NCBI RefSeq assembly: GCF_001708305.1 | Contig: NZ_CP016953.1 | Coordinates: 2,127,501-2,191,500, forward strand | DNA from: Streptococcus himalayensis | GTDB lineage: Bacteria; Bacillota; Bacilli; Lactobacillales; Streptococcaceae | Reading direction: 5' to 3' | Length of the DNA stretch: 64,000 nt | In this document: piece after piece, positions 53,754-62,921 of the stretch | How the letters are laid out: the number at the start of each line of letters is the position of its first letter | Position numbering within the stretch: position 1 is the first letter of the stretch | The notes under the pieces: generated by a model | Told to the model about the DNA's origin: nothing | Seen by the model: the letters and a program-made list of their open reading frames with translations, nothing else | The model's database searches: none | Program-made: the position numbers and the translations under genes

Positions 53754-54398
53754 CTATTTAATCTCTTTTAATTTGCTTTCAATACCAGCCTTATCCATAA
53801 ATCCTGGATGAACATCCACTAAAACACCATCACTGCCAATAAAAGCAGAGGTTGGATAGGCACGAACACCGTATTCTTCTAAGAGTTTGCCACTTGGATC
53901 AAGGAGGACTGGCATGTGCTTGTAATCTAAGCCCTTGTACCAGTCTTTGAAATCTTCTGCAGATTTTTCACCCATGTGGTCTGGAGAAACGACGGTTAAA
54001 ATGACATAATCCTTGTCCGCTACCTGACTTGAAAGGTCATCTGTGTCACGTAAAGTTGATAGACAAATGGAACACCATGACGCCCAGAATTTCAGATAGA
54101 CTTTTTTTCCTTTAAAATCAGAAAGTTTATAGGTCTTGCCATCTACACCTTCTAAACTAAAGTCTGGTGCTGGTTTTCCGTCATTCATCATCTCTCCTTT
54201 CATACTTTCTTTGCCTGCCATCTTATCGTCAGACATCTTCTTATCATCCGACATCTTGTCCGTTTTCTGCTCCTCTTTTTTCATCATAGAGCTATCATCC
54301 ATTTTTTTATCTTCGTGTGCTGCCTGAGTGGAGCATGCAGTTAACATTCCTAAGCAAGCAAGACTTGCAATCAACAAACGACGTTTTTTCATCTTCAT
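53754..54398 (-). CDS. Thioredoxin-like lipoprotein with Met-rich linker (Etrx2-like)
   Basis: 214 aa. Lipobox LTAC (Cys22), then an unusual linker of about 48 residues rich in Met, Lys and Asp (nine Met), then a TlpA-like domain with active site WCSIC (Cys109, Cys112) and cis-Pro region RAYPTSAF. Expected to shuttle electrons from CcdA to MsrAB. The linker begins almost like the mature part of the small lipoprotein encoded immediately upstream (both contain DDSSMMKKE). The gene is 4 bases after that one and 10 before msrAB. Confidence 0.92.
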   Translation of the reverse strand: MKMKKRRLLIASLACLGMLTACSTQAAHEDKKMDDSSMMKKEEQKTDKMSDDKKMSDDKMAGKESMKGEMMNDGKPAPDFSLEGVDGKTYKLSDFKGKKVYLKFWASWCSICLSTLRDTDDLSSQVADKDYVILTVVSPDHMGEKSAEDFKDWYKGLDYKHMPVLLDPSGKLLEEYGVRAYPTSAFIGSDGVLVDVHPGFMDKAGIESKLKEIK

Positions 54399-54402
54399 CC
54401 TC

Positions 54403-54729
54403 CTAGTTTTTATCCTTCATTTCATCAGACATCTCTTCATCATCGGACATCTTGTCATCCGACATGTCATCGGCCATATCCTTTTTCTCCTCATCAGACA
54501 TCTTATCGTCTTTCATAGCGTCTTTATCAGACATTTTCTCGTCTTTCATAGCATCCTTATCGGACATTTTTTCGTCTTTCATCTCTTTCTTTTCATCAGA
54601 CATCTTATCCTCTTTTTTCATCATGGAACTATCGTCTGTTTTTTTCATATCTTCCGTCTTTTGGCTAGAGCATGCCGTTAAAAGACCAATAGAAAGTAAG
54701 CTCGCAAGCAGTAAAGTTTTTGTTTTCAT
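54403..54729 (-). CDS. Methionine-rich repeat lipoprotein, unknown function
   Basis: 108 aa. Signal peptide with lipobox LTAC (Cys20). The mature 89 residues are almost only Met, Lys, Asp, Glu and Ser, with 15 methionines and tandem copies of a unit like MSDKDAMKDEK. There is no folded domain. It lies between ccdA and the thioredoxin-like lipoprotein of a methionine sulfoxide repair operon. Inferred role: exported methionine reservoir or oxidant sink reduced by MsrAB, or a metal-binding tether. The sequence resembles the linker of the following gene. Confidence 0.85.
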   Translation of the reverse strand: MKTKTLLLASLLSIGLLTACSSQKTEDMKKTDDSSMMKKEDKMSDEKKEMKDEKMSDKDAMKDEKMSDKDAMKDDKMSDEEKKDMADDMSDDKMSDDEEMSDEMKDKN

Positions 54730-54752
54730 GAAATTTCTCCTTTTATATATAA

Positions 54753-55460
54753 TTATCCAAAAATTTGTGCAAAAATGTTAAGATTTCCCAACATGAGTAA
54801 AATTCCCATCAAGATAATGATGATTCCACCAATTTTCTTTAAGGTGCCCATATAAGGCTTTATTTTGCTGAAGTAGCGTAACACAAAGGAGGACGCTAAG
54901 GCAACGAGCAAAAATGGAATGGCTAAGCCAAGAGTGTAAAGAAGCATAAGAACAGCTCCCTGCCAAGCTCCGTTTCCACCAGAAGCGGCAATGGCTAAAA
55001 CCGAACTCAAGACTGGTCCGATACACGGGGTCCATCCGAAGCTAAAGGTCAAACCGAGCAAGAAAGCATTGTAGAAATCATTGCGTTTTTTATCCTGCTT
55101 GAATTGGACACTCTTTTGCTTTTGTAATTGGGAAATATTGATAATTCCTATCTGGTGAATTCCCAAGATAATGACGATAGCCCCCAGAAGGTAACGGAAC
55201 CAAGCAGCATAGAGAAGATTTCCTAGAAAGCCTGCCCCATAGCCCAAGGTAATAAAGACCATGGATAGGCCAGCGATGAAAAAGAGGGTTTTCACAATGC
55301 CGTACCAGGCAATCTCAAAGCCTAAAAATCGCACCGTTCTTGGTTCATCTGAATCGAGTAAAATTCCTACATACACAGGTAACAGTGGTAAAATACACGG
55401 TGAGAAGAAAGATAAAATACCTGCTAGAAACACCGATACTAAAAATACAACTGAGGTCAT
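54753..55460 (-). CDS. ccdA: Cytochrome c biogenesis protein CcdA-like thiol transporter
   Basis: 235 aa from ATG 55460, 8 bases after AAGGAG; GTG and ATG codons a few bases earlier are too close to the ribosome site. Six membrane helices; paired redox cysteines in FFSPCILP (first half) and GWTPCIGPV (second half). Passes electrons from cytoplasmic thioredoxin to surface thioredoxin-like lipoproteins. First gene of ccdA, Met-rich lipoprotein, thioredoxin-like lipoprotein, msrAB. Confidence 0.93.
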   Translation of the reverse strand: MTSVVFLVSVFLAGILSFFSPCILPLLPVYVGILLDSDEPRTVRFLGFEIAWYGIVKTLFFIAGLSMVFITLGYGAGFLGNLLYAAWFRYLLGAIVIILGIHQIGIINISQLQKQKSVQFKQDKKRNDFYNAFLLGLTFSFGWTPCIGPVLSSVLAIAASGGNGAWQGAVLMLLYTLGLAIPFLLVALASSFVLRYFSKIKPYMGTLKKIGGIIIILMGILLMLGNLNIFAQIFG

Positions 55461-55560
55461 CGCCATCACTCCTTATCCTTTTGTAACTCTAGTATAATCC
55501 TCTTTGACTTTAAAAACTAGAGAATTTCATGCGGAAAAACTTGAATTTGATAAGGTAAAC

Positions 55561-55586
55561 AAAAAATCTACCACTTTCGTGATAGA
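55561..55586 (-). terminator. Terminator after brnQ
   Basis: TCTATCAC / GTGGTAGA stem with GAAA loop and TTTTTT on the minus strand, just past the brnQ stop. Confidence 0.8.
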
Positions 55587-55594
55587 TAAGAGAG

Positions 55595-56920
55595 TTATTC
55601 CATTTCAAAACTCTCTGCTGTTTGCCCATCAGGCATACAAATAGAAAATAAAATTCCCACAATTGCTGGTACAAGCCACGGAAGCGACGCATCTGCAAAT
55701 GGCAGAGCATTGATGAGTTTATTTAATCCTTCCAAGTTAAATTGTTTACCGATAATGGTTGCAAAGGCTACACTCGTTACCAAGGCAATGGTCAGCTGCA
55801 TGCCGATTTTAGATAAAGGTACCAAGCGATTGACCATCACCAAGAGCACAATTGCAATGGTAATGGGATAAAGGATTTCTAAGACCGGAATAGAATAGGC
55901 AATAATAGCTGATAAGCCAATGTTTGCAATTCCAAAACCAATCAAAGTGAACAAGGTCGCATAAACTTTATAGCCTAATTGCGGGAAGGTCTTGACAAAA
56001 AATTCTGATGTCGATACAATCAAGCCCACCGTTGTCGTAAAGCAGGTCATGGTCACCATAATGGCTAGGAAAATCTGAGCACTAGGACCAAAAATGGCCT
56101 GAGTTGCTTGCGAAAGGACATAGACACCTTTATTGACATCTGAGGTCATAACTTCTGCCGGAATTGGGAAATGATTGCCCAAGAAGCCAAGTCCTACGTA
56201 AAGGGCACTAAAGCCAAGAGCAACAACAACTCCTACCACCCAAATGGTTGAAACGTATTCTCTCTTAGACGCAAAACCAAGCTGGTTCATCGTTTCAACT
56301 GCAATCACACTAAAGGCAACAGATGCAAGGGCATCTAATGTATTATAGCCCTCTAAAAATCCTGTCCCAAAAGCCGCATTCACATAGGTTCCTGAAGCAG
56401 CCATCGGACTTGCACTCCCATATTTCGCAGCTCCTAGAACCACTAATACAACGATTAAGAAGGCAAAGAGGGGGGTTAAAATCCGTCCTACTAAGTCTAA
56501 AATCTTAGATGGATTAAGGGAAATCAGATAGGCCGCCGCAAAATAACACAGGGTAAAGAGCAACAAACTCCACTGGCTATTTCCTGCTAAAAGCGGCGCA
56601 ATCCCGACCTCATAAGCCGTTGTCGCTGTCCGCGGAATGGCAAAGAACGGACCGATAGAAAGGTACAAAGCCACAAGATAGGTCGTTGCAAACCAAGGAG
56701 CGATTTTCCGAGAAATCTCAGATACATATCCCTTAGGATTGAGCGTACCAATAATCAGCGTCAATACAGCAATTCCAACTCCAGACAAGACAAATCCACT
56801 AATGGCCGGCCAGAAATTCTCTCCCGATAAAGCTCCCAAACTCGGAGGAAAAATTAAGTTTCCCGCCCCAAAAAATATACCAAACAGGAGGAGTCCTGTT
56901 AGTGAACCTTTTTTAAACAT
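55595..56920 (-). CDS. brnQ: Branched-chain amino acid transporter, BrnQ family
   Basis: 441 aa from ATG 56920 (AAGGAG, six bases); an ATG six bases earlier lies directly on the ribosome site. About twelve membrane helices with the family start LTGLLLFGIFFGAGNLIFPPSLG. Sodium- or proton-coupled uptake of Leu, Ile and Val. An extended -10 (TGATATAAT) lies upstream, where the nuclease terminator's T run overlaps the -35 zone. It complements the leucine synthesis operon elsewhere in the window. Confidence 0.93.
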   Translation of the reverse strand: MFKKGSLTGLLLFGIFFGAGNLIFPPSLGALSGENFWPAISGFVLSGVGIAVLTLIIGTLNPKGYVSEISRKIAPWFATTYLVALYLSIGPFFAIPRTATTAYEVGIAPLLAGNSQWSLLLFTLCYFAAAYLISLNPSKILDLVGRILTPLFAFLIVVLVVLGAAKYGSASPMAASGTYVNAAFGTGFLEGYNTLDALASVAFSVIAVETMNQLGFASKREYVSTIWVVGVVVALGFSALYVGLGFLGNHFPIPAEVMTSDVNKGVYVLSQATQAIFGPSAQIFLAIMVTMTCFTTTVGLIVSTSEFFVKTFPQLGYKVYATLFTLIGFGIANIGLSAIIAYSIPVLEILYPITIAIVLLVMVNRLVPLSKIGMQLTIALVTSVAFATIIGKQFNLEGLNKLINALPFADASLPWLVPAIVGILFSICMPDGQTAESFEME

Positions 56921-56956
56921 AGTCATCTCCTTTTCATTCGATAGTATCCATTATAT

Positions 56957-56985
56957 CAAAAAGCCCTTCCATTCTAAAAGGGCTT
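56957..56985 (-). terminator. Terminator after the nuclease gene, overlapping the brnQ promoter
   Basis: AAGCCCTTTT / AAGGGCTT stem with a 7-base loop and TTTTTGAT on the minus strand; TATAAT for brnQ starts 3 bases on. Confidence 0.75.
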
Positions 56986-57076
56986 CTGACATTTTTAAAA
57001 GTTTTGTAAATTCAGAATTTTACAACAAAGTGGCTAAGAGAATGAATTAGAGAGCTGCTTCTATTACACATCACTG

Positions 57077-59869
57077 TTAGACAGAATGTTTTTTCTTGTA
57101 GGCAAGAATAGTTCCAAGTACAACGAACAGTACCCCTCCTGAGGCAAAGAGAACCGATTTTTCTCCTGTTTTTGGTAAAATCTTCTGTCTCGCCACTTTC
57201 TTGCTCTCTGATTCTCCCTGATCTTTTACAGATGATGTATATAAGTCAGACTCTTTATGAGTTTTCCTTGCTTTACCTGATGAAAGAGAGGAGTCACCTA
57301 GACGAACAGCCTTCCATTCTTCCGATGAAGCAAAATTAAAGGATGCAGAAGTGCTAGATGAATTCGTTTGTTGAGAAGAGGCTCCCTCTTGAGATGAAGG
57401 CTCAGGCGAAATCAAAGTATCCTCCATTTGCCCTTCACCTTTTCCAAAAGTAATTTGCACAACCAAAGGATCGTGGTCTGACGCACGCCCGTCCTCTGCC
57501 ATAAAAGAAGAATTCACATGTACGGCGTCAAAAGCTACTTTGTCAGCAATATTTTTAGACACTAAAATATTATCCAGACTCTGCTGATTGCCTCTAAAGA
57601 AGTAGGAATAGCGATCTCTAAAATCATGACCAGACAAAAGATTGACCAAGGTATCTCCTTCAAGCGCTTGAATAGTCTGCGAAAATTCAAAATCATTAAA
57701 ATCACCTGTCAAAACAAATTTTAGATTTGGATTTTGTGCTAATCCTTCTTGGACAAATTGATTTAAGATTCTTGCTTGTTCAATTCGAGCAGCCTGCGAA
57801 TGTTCTAGTGCTGGCTGACTAGCTCCGTATAAGGAATCATCTCCTCGTTTTGATTTCAAGTGATTCGCGATAACAACCACGCGCTCTCCCTTAAATTCAA
57901 ATTCAGCTGCCAATGATTTGCGGACATTTGTAAAAGCTGGATTGGTCGGATCAATACGAGACGGATTTTTCTCTAAACTTCCATTTACAAAACGTGCTGC
58001 TTCCTGACTACCACCGATTGCCTTATCTACCAAAGTCACTCGAGCTGGATTGTAGAGAAAGGCAACGCGGATATTTGCCCCTGGTTTACCGCCATCAGCG
58101 TTATTTTCTGGCGTCACTTCGACATACTTATAGGACGGCCCGCCCAATTGACGAATCTTTTCACTCAAGCGCGCTCCACTTTTGACACCGCTGACTGTTC
58201 CATCATCAATTCCTCCGTTATCATCTTGAACTTCAATCAAAGACACAATATCTGGGCTATGAATTTCATGAATAAGAGAACGAGCAATTTTTTCCACCTT
58301 GTCCTCAGGCGTTTCTTTAGCATCGCCATTGGCAGAAAAGTTTTCAATATTGTAAGACGCCACCAAAAGTTTGTGCTCCTCTGGAAGCAAAGTCGAAACT
58401 TCCCGTTCTAAGCCACCATCCATCTTTTCAGGAAGGTTGCCAGCTGCATCCACCTTATAGGCACCGTAGCTATAGGTCACTGTTCCTTTAATATTTTCTG
58501 TAAAATAGTCCTTAGCTTTGGCACGATAACGTCGATTGCCAACCAAGATACCTACAACTTCTGTATTTGGATAATCAGCATGAAGACTCACACCATCTGC
58601 ACTATTGAGTTCTTGCTCATGATAGCTTTGTGGCAAAACATAAATCTCACCGTGAAGTTGTGGCCCTAACACACGTGGCTTTTCTACTTCGACCAGCATC
58701 CCTTCCAAACTTTCCCAGAAATCAATCGCATCTTCTTCTGGTTGAAATTCTGTCAAGCTATCATTATCAATATTTTTTCTTGGAATTTTTCGATCACGGT
58801 CAAGCATAAGAGCTTTGGGAAGGTCAGCTACACCAATTTTTTGAATATGTTCTGATTTCAACTGCGTAATCGTCAAATCAGTCTCATCTTTATCCGCATA
58901 GCCGTCTCCTGTCTGCTCAAGAACTTCTCCGATTACTTCTAGCTGATCACCGACAGTTACCGCCTCTTTACTAACTACATACAGTCCGTCTGATGTCTTA
59001 TCATTTCCATCTGGATGAAGATCTTGAATATAGAATCCTTTTTTGCCATCTACTTTCGTAACGACAACATCTTTGATCTGCACTTTCTGACCCACTAACG
59101 GCGAAGTATGGGATTCTCCTTGAATCTCACCGATATTTGCAACTGTGCGAACCATAGGAAGATTAGAGTCGTTATCTCCAAGAGCGGCAATATCTTCTAA
59201 TCGATAAGGTTTTAGTTCTAAATGCCCTTTATTAGCATAAAGAATCCCCTTCACAGAAATCTGATCACCATCTTTGATTTTGGCTGAAACATCTGAAAAA
59301 GTTGCCCCAGAGCGATTATCAACAAAGACAGGTAGCGTTAAACCAGCTTGATCTGTAATTGTAAAGCTACTATTTTGGTATTTCCCAACGGATTTTAAAT
59401 TTGAAACTGTAACATTTTCGAGTGCAATATAGCTTCCTTGCAGCTCATCTTTCACATCTGCCAAAGTTTTTAGACTGGCTTCCACAGGATGTCCATTAGA
59501 CAGGATCTGGGCATCTGTAACCGTAGTCAACTGCAGAGCCCCACTGTATTCCTCAACCCTACCCGTTAAGCGTACACGTTCCCCTTTTTCAACCCCTAAT
59601 GAATCTTTTGGATAGATAAATAGGCCTTGTTGATTGTCTGCTTGAACGAAGAAACTATTGCCACCCCAAGCGTTAACATCGCTGACCACAAGTCCTTCAA
59701 TCGTTGTTTGATCACCAACGACGAGCTGACTTCGGTCAAAAGTTGTATCACTTGTCACCATCTCCTCTGCCTGCACCTGCACAGGTTCTGACACAGCATA
59801 AACCGAAGCAGACAGAGCCAAGCCTAAGCTGACACCGTATAGCGCCCGCATCCAATACTTCTTTTCCAT
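57077..59869 (-). CDS. Cell-wall-anchored extracellular DNase (SsnA/SWAN-type, LPKTG)
   Basis: 930 aa. Signal peptide cleaved near VQAEE (about 35). Two OB-fold-like nucleic-acid-binding regions (about 40-340), then an endonuclease/exonuclease/phosphatase domain (about 500-810) with VASYNIENF, SLIEVQD, NHLKSKRGDD, LTGDFNDFE and the catalytic end ASDHDPL. The C-terminus has a Ser-rich linker, LPKTG at 898-902, a hydrophobic helix and KKKHSV. Matches S. suis SsnA and S. sanguinis SWAN, nucleases that cut extracellular DNA and neutrophil traps. Monocistronic. Confidence 0.9.
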   Translation of the reverse strand: MEKKYWMRALYGVSLGLALSASVYAVSEPVQVQAEEMVTSDTTFDRSQLVVGDQTTIEGLVVSDVNAWGGNSFFVQADNQQGLFIYPKDSLGVEKGERVRLTGRVEEYSGALQLTTVTDAQILSNGHPVEASLKTLADVKDELQGSYIALENVTVSNLKSVGKYQNSSFTITDQAGLTLPVFVDNRSGATFSDVSAKIKDGDQISVKGILYANKGHLELKPYRLEDIAALGDNDSNLPMVRTVANIGEIQGESHTSPLVGQKVQIKDVVVTKVDGKKGFYIQDLHPDGNDKTSDGLYVVSKEAVTVGDQLEVIGEVLEQTGDGYADKDETDLTITQLKSEHIQKIGVADLPKALMLDRDRKIPRKNIDNDSLTEFQPEEDAIDFWESLEGMLVEVEKPRVLGPQLHGEIYVLPQSYHEQELNSADGVSLHADYPNTEVVGILVGNRRYRAKAKDYFTENIKGTVTYSYGAYKVDAAGNLPEKMDGGLEREVSTLLPEEHKLLVASYNIENFSANGDAKETPEDKVEKIARSLIHEIHSPDIVSLIEVQDDNGGIDDGTVSGVKSGARLSEKIRQLGGPSYKYVEVTPENNADGGKPGANIRVAFLYNPARVTLVDKAIGGSQEAARFVNGSLEKNPSRIDPTNPAFTNVRKSLAAEFEFKGERVVVIANHLKSKRGDDSLYGASQPALEHSQAARIEQARILNQFVQEGLAQNPNLKFVLTGDFNDFEFSQTIQALEGDTLVNLLSGHDFRDRYSYFFRGNQQSLDNILVSKNIADKVAFDAVHVNSSFMAEDGRASDHDPLVVQITFGKGEGQMEDTLISPEPSSQEGASSQQTNSSSTSASFNFASSEEWKAVRLGDSSLSSGKARKTHKESDLYTSSVKDQGESESKKVARQKILPKTGEKSVLFASGGVLFVVLGTILAYKKKHSV

Positions 59870-60032
59870 TATTCCCTCCTTATTTGAAATAGGATTTCTA
59901 ATCTAGAAATCTAAAAAACGAAGTTAAAAACGTTTCCTACTCACTTAGTGTACTATTTTTTCTACAAAAGTTCAATATTATTTTCATTTTTCTAACAAAA
60001 TATATCTTAAATACGAATAATTGAATTTACAC

Positions 60033-60063
60033 AAAAAACTCCCAAAGCTAGAGCTTTGAGAGT
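60033..60063 (-). terminator. Terminator after fruA
   Basis: ACTCTCAAAGC / GCTTTGGGAGT stem with a TCTA loop and TTTTTT on the minus strand. Confidence 0.85.
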
Positions 60064-60069
60064 AACTGA

Positions 60070-62013
60070 TTATTTATCTAACGGTTTGCGAAGGGCTCCA
60101 AAGAGAATACCGCTGACAATCGCACCAATCAAGATAAAGGCAAGATACAAGATTGGATTGCTTGTAAGAGCAATCACAAAGATTCCTCCGTGTGGAGCGA
60201 TGAGCTTGATACCCGCCAAGCCAACAAGGGCTCCAGCCAAGGCTGATCCTGCAATAAAGCTTGGAATTGCACGTGCTGGGTCTGCTGCACCAAACGGAAT
60301 TGCACCCTCAGTGATGAAAGACAGCCCCATAACGATATTTGTCAAGCCAGAATTACGCTCTTCTTCTGTAAATTTATCTTTAAACAAGAGTGTTGCAACA
60401 AAGACAGCAAGAGGAGGCACCATACCACCCGCCATAACAGCTGCCATGACGATTGAACCACCTGTGGAAACACTTGCTGCAAGTGTCCCTGTACCAAAGA
60501 CATAGGCTGCTTTGTTAAAAGGACCGCCCATATCGATAGCCATCATTCCTCCGACAACCAAGCCAAGAAGAACGGCAGAGCTACCTGATAGGCCTTCAAG
60601 GAAATTGTTCAGACCTGTATTGATAGCAGCCATTGGAATATTCACAAGCAACATCAAAAGACCTGTAACCATTGTTCCAAGAAGTGGATACAACAGAATG
60701 GACTTGATACCTTCCAAGGATTTTGGTAGACCAGCAAGAGCTTTTTTCAAAAAATTAACGGTATATCCTGCAAGGAAACCACCTACAAGCGCTCCGAGGA
60801 ATCCAGATGAAACCCCTGCAAGTGCTAGACTTGCTTCGCCGCCTGCTGCATAAGGAACTTTACCAAATGCAAGTCCAGCAGAAGCCATGCTACCTGCTAC
60901 AAAACCGGGAGCCAACCCTGGTTTTTCAGCGATAGAATAAGCGATATAACCCGCTAGCACTGGCAACATAAAGCCAAAGGCTGCACCACCAATACTCTTG
61001 AAAATCGCTGCAATTTCATGGTAGGAACCAAGACTTCCAAGCGAATCTTGAGGCACACCCATGAATTGGTCAAAGAGGAAGGCAAGTGCAATAAGGATAC
61101 CACCCCCAATAACAAATGGCAACATTTGGCTTACGCCACTCATCAAATGCTTGTAGAAACCGCCTGCTGTATTTGTACTCGCAGCAGACTCCGCTTTTTG
61201 GCTGGCATGATGGACATCGCCACCATCGTTGAGAGCTAAGCGAATCAGCTCTTCTGTCTTACGAATCCCATCTGCTACTGGACGGCTAATCACTTGTTTT
61301 CCATCAAAACGATCCATCTCCACAGCCTTATCTGCTGCAATGATAACCGCTTTAGCACGCTTGATGTCGTCTGCGGTCAATTGATTGCCGACACCGCTCG
61401 CACCGTTGGTTTCCACCTTGATGCCAACACCCATTTCCGCCGCAACTTTCTGAAGGGCTTCTTGTGCCATATAAGTGTGGGCAATCCCTGTTGTGCAGGC
61501 TGTAACAGCAACGATAAACTCATTTGTTGAAGGCACTGTTGCGGCTGCTGGCTCTGCCTTTTCTTCCGTAGCATCAAACAAGGCTAAGACCTCATCTGCT
61601 GAATTTGCCTGTCTCAATTGATCCGCAAAGCCATCTTTCATTAAATATTGGGACAATTCTGCAAGAGCTGCCAAGTGAGTGTCGTTTGCCCCTTCTGGTG
61701 CTGCAATCATAAAGAACAAGTCCGTTGGTTGACCGTCTAGACTCTCGTAATCAACTCCTTTATTTGATTTTGCAAAAAGAACCGTCGCTTCATTCACAGC
61801 TGCATTTTTGCTATGTGGCATAGCAATCCCGTCTCCAAGACCTGTGGATGTTTGTGCTTCACGTTTTAAAATTCCTTCTTTAAAGGTCGCAAAGTCTGAT
61901 ACATAGCCTTGCTTCACCAAACTTGCAACCATTTCTTCAATGACTGCTTCTTTTTCTGTTGCTGCTAAATCCAACAACATCACATCTTTTCTCAGTAAAT
62001 CCTGAATTTTCAT
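60070..62013 (-). CDS. fruA: PTS fructose-specific IIABC component
   Basis: 647 aa. IIA domain with phospho-His67 (GIAMPHSKN), IIB domain with Cys173 (VTACTTGIAHT), and a IIC membrane domain from about 290 with about eight to nine helices. Imports fructose and delivers fructose 1-phosphate. Its ATG overlaps the fruK stop. Third gene of fruR-fruK-fruA. Confidence 0.95.
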   Translation of the reverse strand: MKIQDLLRKDVMLLDLAATEKEAVIEEMVASLVKQGYVSDFATFKEGILKREAQTSTGLGDGIAMPHSKNAAVNEATVLFAKSNKGVDYESLDGQPTDLFFMIAAPEGANDTHLAALAELSQYLMKDGFADQLRQANSADEVLALFDATEEKAEPAAATVPSTNEFIVAVTACTTGIAHTYMAQEALQKVAAEMGVGIKVETNGASGVGNQLTADDIKRAKAVIIAADKAVEMDRFDGKQVISRPVADGIRKTEELIRLALNDGGDVHHASQKAESAASTNTAGGFYKHLMSGVSQMLPFVIGGGILIALAFLFDQFMGVPQDSLGSLGSYHEIAAIFKSIGGAAFGFMLPVLAGYIAYSIAEKPGLAPGFVAGSMASAGLAFGKVPYAAGGEASLALAGVSSGFLGALVGGFLAGYTVNFLKKALAGLPKSLEGIKSILLYPLLGTMVTGLLMLLVNIPMAAINTGLNNFLEGLSGSSAVLLGLVVGGMMAIDMGGPFNKAAYVFGTGTLAASVSTGGSIVMAAVMAGGMVPPLAVFVATLLFKDKFTEEERNSGLTNIVMGLSFITEGAIPFGAADPARAIPSFIAGSALAGALVGLAGIKLIAPHGGIFVIALTSNPILYLAFILIGAIVSGILFGALRKPLDK

Positions 62014-62921
62014 CGTTTTTCTACCTCAACTTTTTGATAAATTTCCTGAATATAATCGGCCGTTGCTAAATCATCTGAAAAGGTTGTCGCTGTTCCGCAA
62101 GCCACTCCCCATTTAAAGGCTTCAAGCACATCTTTGCTACGCACAAATTCACCAGTAAAACCAGCCACCATCGAATCTCCTGCACCGACTGAATTTTTTA
62201 CAATTCCTTTGATGGGTTTGGCAAAATAGGTACCTTCTTGAGTCACTAGAAGAGCTCCATCACCCGCCATTGAAATAATCACATGCTGTGCTCCTTTTGC
62301 GAGTAATTCTCGTGCATAACGCTCAATATCGTCTAAATCTGCCAACTCTACACCAAAAATAGCTCCCAACTCATGGTTATTCGGCTTCACAAGTAAAGGC
62401 TCATAAGTGAGGGCATCAATCAAAGTCTGACCTTCAAAGTCACACACAACCTGAGCACCTGTCTTTCTCGCCAAAGGAATCAACTCTTTGTAGACTTCAT
62501 TGCCTAAATTTTTAGCACTAGAGCCTGCAAAAACAACCGTGTCATCCGCAGATAAGTTAGCTAAAAGCGCTTTTAAATCTGCCAACTTTTCCTCCGAAAC
62601 AAATGGACCTGTGCCGTTGATTTCAGTTTCTGCATCGGCTTTTATTTTCACATTAATCCGTGTATCCTCTGAAACCTCCACAAAACGAGTCGCAATCGCC
62701 TCTTCCGCTAGGGTATCTGTGATAAATTTTCCTGTAAAACCTCCGATAAAACCAGTTGCTGTACTGTCTATTCCCAGACGCTTCAAGACACGGCTGACAT
62801 TGATCCCCTTACCCCCAGCAAAGGTATCGTCGCTCGACATGCGATTCACACTCCCGACTTCGACCTTATCCAAACGAACAATGTAATCGATAGACGGATT
62901 GAGTGTTACGGTATAAATCAT
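62010..62921 (-). CDS. fruK: 1-phosphofructokinase
   Basis: 303 aa, PfkB-family sugar kinase: N-terminal TLNPSIDYIVRLD, GGKGINVSRVLKRLG, and the C-terminal ATP motif VGAGDSMVAGFTGEF with catalytic Asp. Converts fructose 1-phosphate to fructose 1,6-bisphosphate. Overlaps fruR and fruA by four bases each. Confidence 0.95.
   Translation of the reverse strand: MIYTVTLNPSIDYIVRLDKVEVGSVNRMSSDDTFAGGKGINVSRVLKRLGIDSTATGFIGGFTGKFITDTLAEEAIATRFVEVSEDTRINVKIKADAETEINGTGPFVSEEKLADLKALLANLSADDTVVFAGSSAKNLGNEVYKELIPLARKTGAQVVCDFEGQTLIDALTYEPLLVKPNNHELGAIFGVELADLDDIERYARELLAKGAQHVIISMAGDGALLVTQEGTYFAKPIKGIVKNSVGAGDSMVAGFTGEFVRSKDVLEAFKWGVACGTATTFSDDLATADYIQEIYQKVEVEKR

Noticed and set aside
54328..54781. 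Plus-strand frames of Ser/Phe/Ile/His-rich composition across the Met-rich lipoprotein
   Set aside because: They are complements of the acidic repeats; no ribosome site and no recognisable protein.
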